From Paracoccaceae bacterium (lineage in GTDB: Bacteria; Pseudomonadota; Alphaproteobacteria; Rhodobacterales; Rhodobacteraceae), in contig SLPP01000075.1 of the NCBI GenBank assembly GCA_007131945.1, forward strand, positions 1 through 6,418: a stretch of DNA of 6,418 nucleotides, given 5' to 3'. Below the pieces are notes generated by a model. It saw only the letters and a list, made by a program, of their open reading frames with translations, had not been told where the DNA came from and did not search any database. Of the stretch, positions 1 to 5,441 are shown in pieces (position 1 is the stretch's first letter; every line of letters starts with the position of its first letter). A program made the translations under genes and the position numbers.

Positions 1-952
1 CGGCCTGCTCGGCCTCGAGCGTCGCCTGCGCCTTCTCCACCAGCGCGACGATGTCGCCCATGCCGAGGATGCGGCCGGCGATGCGCTCGGGCTCGAAGGT
101 CTCCAGCGCGTCGGACTTCTCACCCAGGCCGACGAAGCGGATCGGCTTGCCGGTCACCGCGCGCATCGAAAGCGCCGCGCCGCCGCGCCCGTCGCCGTCC
201 ATCCGGGTCAGGATCACGCCGGAAATGCCCACCTTTCCATCGAATTCCGTGGCGACGTTGACGGCGTCCTGGCCAGTCAGCCCGTCGACCACCAGGAGCG
301 TCTCGCGCGGGTTCGCCACGTCGCGGACGGCCTGCACCTCGTCCATCAGGACTTCATCGATATGCAGCCGGCCGGCGGTATCGAGGATATAGACGTCGTA
401 GCCGCCCAGCGTCGCGTGGCTTTTCGCGCGCCTGGCGATCTGCACCGCGCTCTCGCCCTTGACGATGGGTAGCGTGTCGACGCCGATCTGGGTGCCGAGG
501 ATCGCCAGCTGCTCCATCGCCGCCGGGCGGTTGGTGTCGAGCGAGGCCATCAGCACGCGCTTCCCCTCGCGCTCCTTCAGCCGCCGCGCCAGTTTCGCCG
601 AGGTCGTGGTCTTGCCCGAACCCTGCAGGCCGACCATCAGGATCGGCGCCGGCGGGTTGTCGATCTTCAGCTTGCCCGGATCGCCCTCGCCCTTCAGCGT
701 CGCGATCAGCTCGTCATGGACGATCTTGACCACCTGCTGGCCGGGGGTGACGGATTTCGTCACCGCCGCGCCGGTGGCCTTGGCCTGCACCCGCTTGATG
801 AAGTCGCGCGCCACGGGCAGCGAGACATCGGCCTCGAGAAGCGCCACGCGCACCTCGCGCAGGGCGGCGGTCACGTCCTCGGCCGACAGCGCACCCTGCT
901 TGGTCAGCCGGTCGAAGACCCCGCCGAGGCGTTCGGACAGATTTTCGAACAT
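1..952 (-). CDS. ffh: Signal recognition particle protein Ffh (5' part, cut by the window edge)
   Basis: GTPase subunit of the signal recognition particle; with the SRP RNA it binds signal sequences on translating ribosomes and docks at FtsY on the inner membrane. The first 317 codons are visible, starting MFENLSERLG. The N domain comes first (about residues 1-90), then the G domain: P-loop GLQGSGKTT with K114, DTNRPAA after it, G3 box DTAGR at 191-195, G4 box TRMDGD at 249-254 (many bacteria have TKLDGD), then the GLGEK closing segment. The family is about 450-510 residues long, so the methionine-rich M domain lies off the left edge. AGAGGA stands 7 nt before the ATG and supports this start. 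No gene overlaps it; the upstream neighbour dat is on the same strand but 287 bp away, so ffh probably has its own promoter. Identification is firm; nothing is broken in the visible part. Confidence 0.97.
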   Translation of the reverse strand, partial: MFENLSERLGGVFDRLTKQGALSAEDVTAALREVRVALLEADVSLPVARDFIKRVQAKATGAAVTKSVTPGQQVVKIVHDELIATLKGEGDPGKLKIDNPPAPILMVGLQGSGKTTTSAKLARRLKEREGKRVLMASLDTNRPAAMEQLAILGTQIGVDTLPIVKGESAVQIARRAKSHATLGGYDVYILDTAGRLHIDEVLMDEVQAVRDVANPRETLLVVDGLTGQDAVNVATEFDGKVGISGVILTRMDGDGRGGAALSMRAVTGKPIRFVGLGEKSDALETFEPERIAGRILGMGDIVALVEKAQATLEAEQA

Positions 953-1191
953 GCGCGCGTCCTCTGCAGCCAGCCAATGCGACGGGGCATCCGCGGGCGC
1001 GACGCGCTGACGGATGGCGATCCCCGCAATGGCGAAGGGACCGGAAGCACGGGCCTCCGGGAAGTTGCGCGCGGCCTACGTCATCGCGGGGAGGAAGTCA
1101 AGCCGCGCCGCCCGGCGCCGCGCCGCCCCCCGGAAGCGCCATCGGCACCGCGACGAAAGGTTTCATTGCGGTTAATGGCGCCGGATTTCAA

Positions 1192-1211
1192 TGCAACTTC
1201 AATAAATTGCA
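1192..1211. repeat. Imperfect palindrome TGCAA...TTGCA upstream of ffh
   Basis: Outer arms TGCAA and TTGCA are perfect inverted repeats, and an inner TT/AA pair also matches, giving 7 of 10 paired positions over 20 bp. It sits in the AT-rich patch, 240 bp before the ffh start and about 30 bp after the dat stop. The form is that of a dimeric regulator site, but this is inference and short TTGCA arms arise easily by chance. Confidence 0.3.
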
Positions 1212-1214
1212 GAA

Positions 1215-1232
1215 GCGCACAAATTTGTGCGC
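1215..1232 (-). terminator. Perfect 18-bp palindrome just after dat; candidate terminator or operator
   Basis: GCGCACAAATTTGTGCGC is a perfect inverted repeat (9+9) beginning 7 nt past the dat stop codon. As RNA read from the minus strand it can fold into a 7-bp stem with an AATT loop, followed by TTCTGCAATTTATTG, which is only loosely T-rich. A terminator for the dgcN-dgcA-dat operon is the simplest reading from position. Because the symmetry runs through the centre with no unpaired loop, and because a related palindrome lies upstream of dgcN at 4205-4222, a protein-binding operator is also possible. The sequence alone does not decide. Confidence 0.5.
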
Positions 1233-1239
1233 CCCGGGC

Positions 1240-2100
1240 TCAGATCGCCGCCTTGCGGCTCTCGTCGAGATAGATCTCGCGCAGCCGCGTCGCCACCGGC
1301 CCGGGCCTGCCGTCGCCCAGCGCCACCCCGTCGATCGCGACCACCGGCATGACGAAGGCCGAGGCCGAGGTGACGAAGGCCTCGTCCGCCGCCATCGCCT
1401 CCTCGAGCGTGAAGGGCCGTTCCTCGATCTCCATCTGCGCCTCGCGGGCGAAGCGCAGCACCGCGGCGCGGGTGATCCCGTGCAGGATGTCGGTGGAGAG
1501 CCCCCGGGTAATGATCTTGCCCCCGCGCACGATATAGGCGTTGTTCGAGGTCCCCTCGGTGACCAGCCCGTCCTCGACCATCCAGGCATCGTCGGCGCCC
1601 ACCTTCTTCGCCATCATCTTGCCCATCGACGGGTAGAGCAGTTGCACCGTCTTGATGTCCCGCCGCCCCCAGCGGATGTCGGGGATCGAGACGACCCTGA
1701 TGCCGGTGCGCGCCTGTTCGCTGTCGGCGAGGCCCGGCTTCGACTGGGTGAACAGCACCACCGTCGGCGGCGTGTCGGCGGACGGATAGGCGAAGTCCCG
1801 GTCGCCGGGATTGCCGCGGCTGACCTGCAGGTAGACCAGCCCGTCCTCGATCCCGTTGCGCGCGACGATCTCGCGGTGGACCGCCAGCCAGTCCTCGTCG
1901 GAGAGCGGGTTGCGGATCTCGAGCGCGTCGAGCGAGCGCTGCAGCCGCGCCAGATGGCCCGGAAAGTCGATCAGCCGGCCGCCAAGGACCGAGGTCACCT
2001 CGTAGACGCCGTCGGCCATCAGGAAGGCGCGGTCGAAGACCGAGACCTTCGCCTCATCCTCGGGCAGGTAGTCGCCGTTGACATAGACGGTGCGGGTCAT
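1240..2100 (-). CDS. dat: D-amino-acid transaminase (PLP fold-type IV, class IV aminotransferase)
   Basis: A cytosolic PLP enzyme expected to move the amino group between D-amino acids (D-alanine, D-glutamate) and 2-oxo acids. The 286 residues are typical of the family. Visible landmarks are the opening YVNGDYLPEDEAKVSVFDRAFLMADGVYE-type N-domain (written here only as a pattern: residues 6-34), the Schiff-base lysine K150 in RRDIKTVQLL, and the class IV signature with E182 in TEGTSNN at 181-187, which contacts the PLP pyridine nitrogen. After VSRG (93-96) the loop reads NPGDRDFAYP and lacks the Arg-x-His pair that binds the substrate carboxylate in the classical Bacillus enzyme. Branched-chain or (R)-amine transaminases share the fold, but the dgcN-dgcA neighbours favour D-amino acids. 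It begins only 10 bp after the dgcA stop, with a GAGGG overlapping that stop, so it is the last gene of the operon and probably translationally coupled. Confidence 0.85.
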   Translation of the reverse strand: MTRTVYVNGDYLPEDEAKVSVFDRAFLMADGVYEVTSVLGGRLIDFPGHLARLQRSLDALEIRNPLSDEDWLAVHREIVARNGIEDGLVYLQVSRGNPGDRDFAYPSADTPPTVVLFTQSKPGLADSEQARTGIRVVSIPDIRWGRRDIKTVQLLYPSMGKMMAKKVGADDAWMVEDGLVTEGTSNNAYIVRGGKIITRGLSTDILHGITRAAVLRFAREAQMEIEERPFTLEEAMAADEAFVTSASAFVMPVVAIDGVALGDGRPGPVATRLREIYLDESRKAAI

Positions 2101-2110
2101 GCGTTTTCCC

Positions 2111-3073
2111 TCATCCCCAGAGTTCCGGTTCGGGCGGATGCACGCCCGCGGCGTCGTATCTCAAGGCCGGCTCACGGTCCTCGGCGAGCAACAGCGGGCC
2201 GTCGAGATCGACCAGTGCCGCGCCCTGCGCCACCAGCACCGCCGGCGCCATGGCGAGCGAGGTGCCGACCATGCAACCGACCATGATCCCGAATCCCGCC
2301 GCCCGCGCCGCGTCGCGGAGGGCCAGCGCCTCGGTCAGCCCGCCGGTCTTGTCGAGCTTGATGTTGACCATGTCGTAGCGGCCCTTCAGCGCCGGCAGGC
2401 TGGCGCGGTCGTGGCAGCTCTCGTCGGCGCAGACCGGAAGCGGCCGCACGATCTCGGCCAGCATGTCGTCCTGCCCGGCGGGCAGGGGCTGTTCGACCAT
2501 CGCCACGCCCAGCCGCAGCAGGTGCGGGGCGAGATCGGCATAGACCTCGGCCGTCCAGCCCTCGTTGGCATCGACGATGATCCTCGCCTCCGGCGCGCCT
2601 TCGCGTACCGCCTCCAGCCGCGGCATGTCGTCGGGCGTGCCGAGCTTGATCTTCAGAAGCGGCCGATGGGCGTTCCGCGCCGCCGCCGCGCGCATCTTCT
2701 CGGGAGTGTCGAGCGAGAGCGTGAAGGCGGTGATCAGGGGCCGCGGCGCGGGCAGGCCGGCGAGATCCCAGACCCGCCGCCCCGCCGCCTTCGCCGCGAG
2801 GTCCCAGAGCGCGCAATCGACCGCGTTGCGCGCCGCGCCCGATGGCAGCGCCGATTGCAGCGTGGCTCGGCTGATGTCGGCCGGCAGGCCCTCGATCTGC
2901 GCCGCCACGCTCTCGACCGTCTCGCCATAGCGCGCATAGGGCACGCATTCGCCGCGCCCGGTCACGCCGTCGCGCACGACCTCGACCGTCAGCACCCGCG
3001 CCTCGGTGCGCGAGCCGCGGGCGATGGTGAAGACCTCGGCCAGACGGAAACTCTCGGCCCGAACGGAAATCAT
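2111..3073 (-). CDS. dgcA: N-acetyl-D-glutamate racemase DgcA (enolase superfamily)
   Basis: Expected to racemise N-acetyl-D-glutamate to N-acetyl-L-glutamate, the second step of the DgcN-DgcA route of D-glutamate use. The 320-residue protein has the full active site of the muconate-lactonising/dipeptide-epimerase branch of the enolase superfamily: an N-terminal capping domain (about 1-110), then a barrel with the KxK pair K141/K143, metal ligands D168 (VDANEGW), E194 (VEQP) and D217 (ADES), and the second catalytic lysine K239 in NIKLDKTGG. A C-terminal DLDGPLLL strand (289-296) follows. Such proteins were long annotated as L-Ala-D/L-Glu epimerase; the choice of DgcA rests on the directly upstream dgcN, so the dipeptide epimerase activity remains the alternative. 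AAGGAG lies 5 nt before the ATG. It is 71 bp after dgcN and 10 bp before dat. Confidence 0.87.
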   Translation of the reverse strand: MISVRAESFRLAEVFTIARGSRTEARVLTVEVVRDGVTGRGECVPYARYGETVESVAAQIEGLPADISRATLQSALPSGAARNAVDCALWDLAAKAAGRRVWDLAGLPAPRPLITAFTLSLDTPEKMRAAAARNAHRPLLKIKLGTPDDMPRLEAVREGAPEARIIVDANEGWTAEVYADLAPHLLRLGVAMVEQPLPAGQDDMLAEIVRPLPVCADESCHDRASLPALKGRYDMVNIKLDKTGGLTEALALRDAARAAGFGIMVGCMVGTSLAMAPAVLVAQGAALVDLDGPLLLAEDREPALRYDAAGVHPPEPELWG

Positions 3074-3144
3074 TGCTGCTCCTTCACCTGTCGGGAAATG
3101 CCGGGAACGCGCCGCGGCGGCGGCGGCGGCGCCCCCGCCCCGCC
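3074..3144 (-). repeat. GC-rich dgcN-dgcA spacer with CGG repeats and a potential hairpin
   Basis: The 71-bp spacer is long for this otherwise tight operon. On the plus strand it carries five CGG units (3115-3129), and the arms GCGCCGC (3109-3115) and GCGGCGC (3126-3132) can pair with a 10-nt loop. There is no T-run after it on the transcribed strand, so a normal intrinsic terminator is unlikely; an mRNA stability or processing element between the two cistrons is conceivable. The hexamer CGGGAA is repeated at 3092-3097 and 3102-3107, ten bases apart. The dgcA ribosome binding site AAGGAG closes the spacer. Confidence 0.4.
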
Positions 3145-4146
3145 TCAGAGGTTTTCCAGCGCGTCGACCAGTTTCCCGGCGCCGAAGCGGTAGGGATCGG
3201 TTGCCGGCAGGCCGAGCCGGTCCTCGACCTCGGCGAGATAGATTTGCGCGTCCTCCTCGCTCAGCGCCTGGGTGTTGACCGAGACCCCGACTACGACGCA
3301 GGCCGGGTTCGCCACCTTCGCCATCGCGAGCCCCGTGTCGCGCACCGCTTCCAGCGTCGGCAGCCGGTAGTCCGGCAGCCCGCGCATATGCGGCCGGGTC
3401 GGCTCATGGCAGAGGATCAGCGCGTCCGGCTGGCCGCCATGGATCAGCGCCAGCGTCACGCCCGAATAGCTGATGTGGAAGAGGCTCCCCTGCCCCTCGA
3501 TCAGGTCCCAGTGGTCGGGGTCGTTGTCGGGCGTCAGCCACTCGATCGAGCCGGCCATGAAATCGGCGATCACCGCGTCGAGCGGCACGCCGTCGCCGGT
3601 AATCAGGATGCCGGTCTGGCCGGTGGCGCGGAAGCTCGCCTTCATCCCGCGTTCGCGCATCTCGCGCTCCATGCAGAGCGCGGTGTACATCTTGCCGACC
3701 GAGCAGTCGGTGCCGATGGCCAGGCAGCGCTTGCCGGTGCGGCGGATGCCGTTGGCGATCGGGTATTTCACCGCCGGCACGCGCACGTCGTGCAGCCTGC
3801 GGCCGGTGGCGCGGGCGACGGCGGCGAGGTCCTCCTCGTCGCGCAGGAGGTTGTGCAGCCCAGAGGCGAGGTCGAACCCCTCCTCCAGCGCCTGCACCAG
3901 CACCTTCTTCCAGCTCTGCGAGATCACGCCGCCGCGATTGGCCACCCCGATCACCAGGGTCCTGACGCCCGCCGCCTTCGCCTCGGCCAGCGTCATGTCG
4001 GGCAGGCCCATGTCGGCGCGGCACCCGTCGAGCCGCAACTGTCCTTTCGCGAATTCCGGCCGCCAGTCCTTGATCCCCTGCGCGACCTTGGCCGCAAGCT
4101 GGTCCGGCGCATCGCCGAGAAACAGAAGATAGGGTGTCTCGATCAT
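3145..4146 (-). CDS. dgcN: D-glutamate N-acetyltransferase DgcN (DUF1611 family)
   Basis: First gene of the D-glutamate unit: expected to acetylate D-glutamate with acetyl-CoA to N-acetyl-D-glutamate, the substrate for DgcA. The 333-residue DUF1611 protein has an N-terminal Rossmann-like part (VIGVANRGG at 66-73), then a P-loop-like GTDCSVGK at 145-152 (K152), followed by ATGQTGIL (174-181) and the family-conserved DLIEGQGSLFH (214-224) and CHEPTRPHMRG (246-256). It is not a GNAT-type acetyltransferase. The reading frame is open for 36 more codons upstream to 4254, but that extension is Arg/Cys-rich and unlike the family; GGAGAG lies 4 nt before the ATG at 4146, so this start is chosen. An ATG four codons earlier is the near alternative. 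The family also includes poorly characterised NAD-epimerase-like annotations; adjacency to dgcA supports DgcN. Confidence 0.87.
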   Translation of the reverse strand: MIETPYLLFLGDAPDQLAAKVAQGIKDWRPEFAKGQLRLDGCRADMGLPDMTLAEAKAAGVRTLVIGVANRGGVISQSWKKVLVQALEEGFDLASGLHNLLRDEEDLAAVARATGRRLHDVRVPAVKYPIANGIRRTGKRCLAIGTDCSVGKMYTALCMEREMRERGMKASFRATGQTGILITGDGVPLDAVIADFMAGSIEWLTPDNDPDHWDLIEGQGSLFHISYSGVTLALIHGGQPDALILCHEPTRPHMRGLPDYRLPTLEAVRDTGLAMAKVANPACVVVGVSVNTQALSEEDAQIYLAEVEDRLGLPATDPYRFGAGKLVDALENL

Positions 4147-4150
4147 CGCT

Positions 4151-4156
4151 CTCTCC
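4151..4156 (-). promoter_or_regulatory. Ribosome binding site deciding the dgcN start
   Basis: GGAGAG on the minus strand, 4 nt before the ATG at 4146. It favours the 333-residue product MIETPYLLFL over the open extension that runs 36 codons further upstream. Confidence 0.65.
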
Positions 4157-4204
4157 ATCAGGCGGGCGGGCGTTCCGGCGTCTTCTGCGGCGCGCGCGCA
4201 TCGA

Positions 4205-4222
4205 GCGCAAGACGTTTTGCGC
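4205..4222. promoter_or_regulatory. Palindromic operator candidate upstream of dgcN
   Basis: GCGCAAGACGTTTTGCGC is an 18-bp inverted repeat with 8 of 9 base pairs matching and a central ACGT. It lies 59-76 bp before the dgcN start, a suitable place for a repressor or activator site. It shares the frame GCGCA-N8-TGCGC with the perfect palindrome at 1215-1232 just after dat. Binding is inferred from symmetry and position only. Confidence 0.45.
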
Positions 4223-4279
4223 CCGTCGCGACCGCCACGCGGGCTTTTGCACATGCAGAAATCAGGGTTGCGCCGGGCT

Positions 4280-4302
4280 GCGCAAGTTCATAACCCTTGC
4301 GC
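4280..4302. promoter_or_regulatory. Inverted repeat GCGCAAG-N9-CTTGCGC upstream of mcl1
   Basis: Perfect 7-bp arms, GCGCAAG at 4280-4286 and CTTGCGC at 4296-4302, are separated by nine AT-richer bases. The element ends 35 bp before the mcl1 ATG, where it would overlap or flank the promoter, so an operator for mcl1 is plausible. TTGC-type motifs are known for short-chain acyl-CoA regulators of the RamB/PccR family (motif around TTTGCAAA), but the match here is only partial. Confidence 0.45.
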
Positions 4303-4337
4303 GATCCAAGGCATATCTTCCTGACCGAGGCACGTCC

Positions 4338-5297
4338 ATGTCGTTCCGCATCCAGCCCGCACCGCCGGCCCGCCCCAACCGTTGCCAGCTCTTCGGCCCC
4401 GGCTCGCGGCCGGCGATCTTCGAGAAGATGGCGGGATCGGCGGCGGACGTGATCAATCTCGATCTCGAGGATTCGGTCGCGCCCGGCGACAAGGACGCCG
4501 CGCGCGCGAATGTCATCGCCGCGACGCACGAGATCGACTGGGGGGCCAAGCATCTGAGCGTGCGGATCAACGGGCTCGACACGCCGTTCTGGTACCGCGA
4601 CGTGGTCGATCTGCTGGAACAGGCGAGCGCGCGGCTCGACCAGATCATGATCCCCAAGGTGGGCTGCGCGGCGGATCTCTACGCCGTCGACGCGCTGGTC
4701 ACGGCGGTGGAACGGGCGAAGGGGCGCGAAAAACCCATCGGGTTCGAGGTGATCATCGAATCGGCCGCCGGCATCGCCCATGTCGAGGAGATCGCGGCGG
4801 CCTCGCCCCGGCTGCAGGCGATGAGCCTCGGCGCGGCCGATTTCGCCGCCTCGATGGGGATGCAGACCACCGGCATCGGCGGCACGCAGGAGAACTACTA
4901 CATGCTGCGCGAGGGGCAGCAGTACTGGGCCGATCCCTGGCATTGGGCGCAGGCGGCGATCGTCGCGGCCTGCCGCACGCATGGGGTGCTGCCGGTCGAT
5001 GGCCCGTTCGGCGACTTCTCCGACGACGAGGGGTTCCGGGCGCAGGCGCGGCGCTCGGCGACGCTGGGCATGGTCGGCAAATGGGCGATCCATCCCAAGC
5101 AGGTGGCGCTCGCCAACGAGGTCTTCACACCCTCGGAGGCGGCGGTGGCCGAGGCGCGCGAGATCCTCGAGGCGATGGAAGCCGCCAAGGCCCGCGGCGA
5201 GGGGGCGACGGTCTACAAGGGCCGGCTCGTCGACATCGCCTCGATCAAGCAGGCCGAGGTGATCGTCCGCCAGGCCGAGATGATCGCGTCGCGATGA
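4338..5297 (+). CDS. mcl1: L-malyl-CoA/beta-methylmalyl-CoA lyase Mcl1
   Basis: Cytosolic Mg-dependent CitE-like lyase that reversibly cleaves beta-methylmalyl-CoA to glyoxylate and propionyl-CoA, and L-malyl-CoA to glyoxylate and acetyl-CoA. These reactions belong to the ethylmalonyl-CoA pathway of acetyl-CoA assimilation in Rhodobacter-like bacteria. The 319-residue protein starts MSFRIQPAPPARPNRCQLFG, close to what I recall of the Rhodobacter enzyme (about 318 residues). Visible active-site elements are LDLEDSV (41-47), R76 in SVRING, E141 in IIESAAG and D168 in GAADFAASM as likely Mg ligands, WAIHPKQ (249-255), and a late Asp, D299, that reaches a neighbouring subunit's active site in related lyases. 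The open frame extends 68 codons upstream to 4134, but GAGG 7 nt before the ATG and family length fix the start at 4338. It is the only plus-strand gene, divergent from dgcN. A malyl-CoA thioesterase (Mcl2-type) is unlikely given the length and N-terminus. Confidence 0.94.
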   Translation: MSFRIQPAPPARPNRCQLFGPGSRPAIFEKMAGSAADVINLDLEDSVAPGDKDAARANVIAATHEIDWGAKHLSVRINGLDTPFWYRDVVDLLEQASARLDQIMIPKVGCAADLYAVDALVTAVERAKGREKPIGFEVIIESAAGIAHVEEIAAASPRLQAMSLGAADFAASMGMQTTGIGGTQENYYMLREGQQYWADPWHWAQAAIVAACRTHGVLPVDGPFGDFSDDEGFRAQARRSATLGMVGKWAIHPKQVALANEVFTPSEAAVAEAREILEAMEAAKARGEGATVYKGRLVDIASIKQAEVIVRQAEMIASR

Positions 5298-5441
5298 GCT
5301 CCGGGGGGCCGGCGGCGGCGGTTTCAGGCGGCCGCGCTCGCCAGCGAGCAATCGCGCAAGCTATTGATCTGGAACCAGAACAGCGGCGGCGTTAACCGCA
5401 TCGAAAGCACTGCCGCAGGCGCCGCCCGGGCGCCTGCCGGG
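5298..5441. other. Convergent spacer between mcl1 and the cupin gene
   Basis: No gene is seen in these 144 bp. Downstream of mcl1 there is a weak hairpin, GCTCG (5336-5340) / CGAGC (5345-5349) with a CCAG loop, but no T-run, so no mcl1 terminator is called with confidence. The much stronger hairpin at 5415-5437 is listed separately and probably serves the minus-strand gene. Confidence 0.5.
5415..5437 (-). terminator. Hairpin terminator candidate after the cupin gene
   Basis: Perfect 9-bp arms GCAGGCGCC (5415-5423) and GGCGCCTGC (5429-5437) enclose a 5-nt loop. The hairpin starts 4 nt past the cupin stop codon. On the minus strand it is followed by GGCAGTGCTTTCG, a poor T-tract, so termination could be inefficient or the stem may instead protect the mRNA 3' end. 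It could also act on converging mcl1 transcripts. Confidence 0.55.

Larger units (their letters stand above)
953..1239. other. Intergenic region between dat and ffh, likely holding the ffh promoter
   Basis: This 287-bp gap holds no convincing gene. Positions 1160-1230 are clearly AT-richer than the surroundings, as expected for a promoter region serving ffh on the minus strand. Several TTGAA/TTGCA-like hexamers are there, but I could not place a -35/-10 pair with good spacing and a good -10 box, so no promoter is called. Two inverted repeats (1192-1211 and 1215-1232) are listed separately. Positions 1102-1113 and 1117-1128 are a 12-bp direct repeat (GCCGCGCCGCCC) in a very GC-rich stretch that may end up in the ffh leader; it could be simple low-complexity sequence. 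Confidence 0.6.
4147..4337. promoter_or_regulatory. Divergent control region of dgcN and mcl1
   Basis: This 191-bp gap must contain the start signals for dgcN (leftward) and mcl1 (rightward). It contains four TTGC(G/A)C half-sites in plus orientation, with TTGC starting at 4217, 4247, 4268 and 4297. Two of them have an inverted GCGCAA partner (4205-4210 and 4280-4285), forming the palindromes listed separately. I could not assign a convincing sigma-70 -35/-10 pair in either direction; CATATC at 4312-4317 is the best -10-like hexamer for mcl1 but has no good -35 at normal distance. No regulator gene lies in the window, so which protein binds is unknown. Confidence 0.55.

Noticed and set aside
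459..1010. Plus-strand open frame (183 codons) opposite ffh
   Set aside because: Ser/Arg-rich reverse complement of the Ffh NG domain; not a gene.
1030..1070. Possible SRP RNA (ffs) because of GGACCGGAAGCACGG upstream of ffh
   Set aside because: Only a short GGAAG-containing piece resembles the SRP RNA core; the conserved flanking stem and the full CCGGAAGGAAGCAGC block are missing.
1207..2286. Long plus-strand open frame (359 codons) opposite dat
   Set aside because: It is antisense to a gene with clear catalytic residues; its product is Arg/His/Asp-rich low-complexity sequence typical of reverse frames in high-GC DNA, with no recognisable domain.
3073..4293. Plus-strand open frame (406 codons) opposite dgcN
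   Set aside because: It mirrors the codon pattern of dgcN on the other strand and has the same Arg/His-rich composition; no family resemblance or convincing ribosome binding site.
4134..4337. N-terminal extension of Mcl1 to an upstream ATG at 4134
   Set aside because: The added 68 residues are Arg/Ser-rich, overlap the dgcN start on the other strand, and do not fit the family length; the ATG at 4338 has a GAGG at proper distance.
5336..5349. Terminator for mcl1
   Set aside because: The stem is only 5 bp with no T-run behind it; too weak to call.
4158..5351. Minus-strand open frame (397 codons) opposite mcl1
   Set aside because: Antisense shadow of mcl1, which is identified with high certainty; long reverse frames are expected at this GC content.
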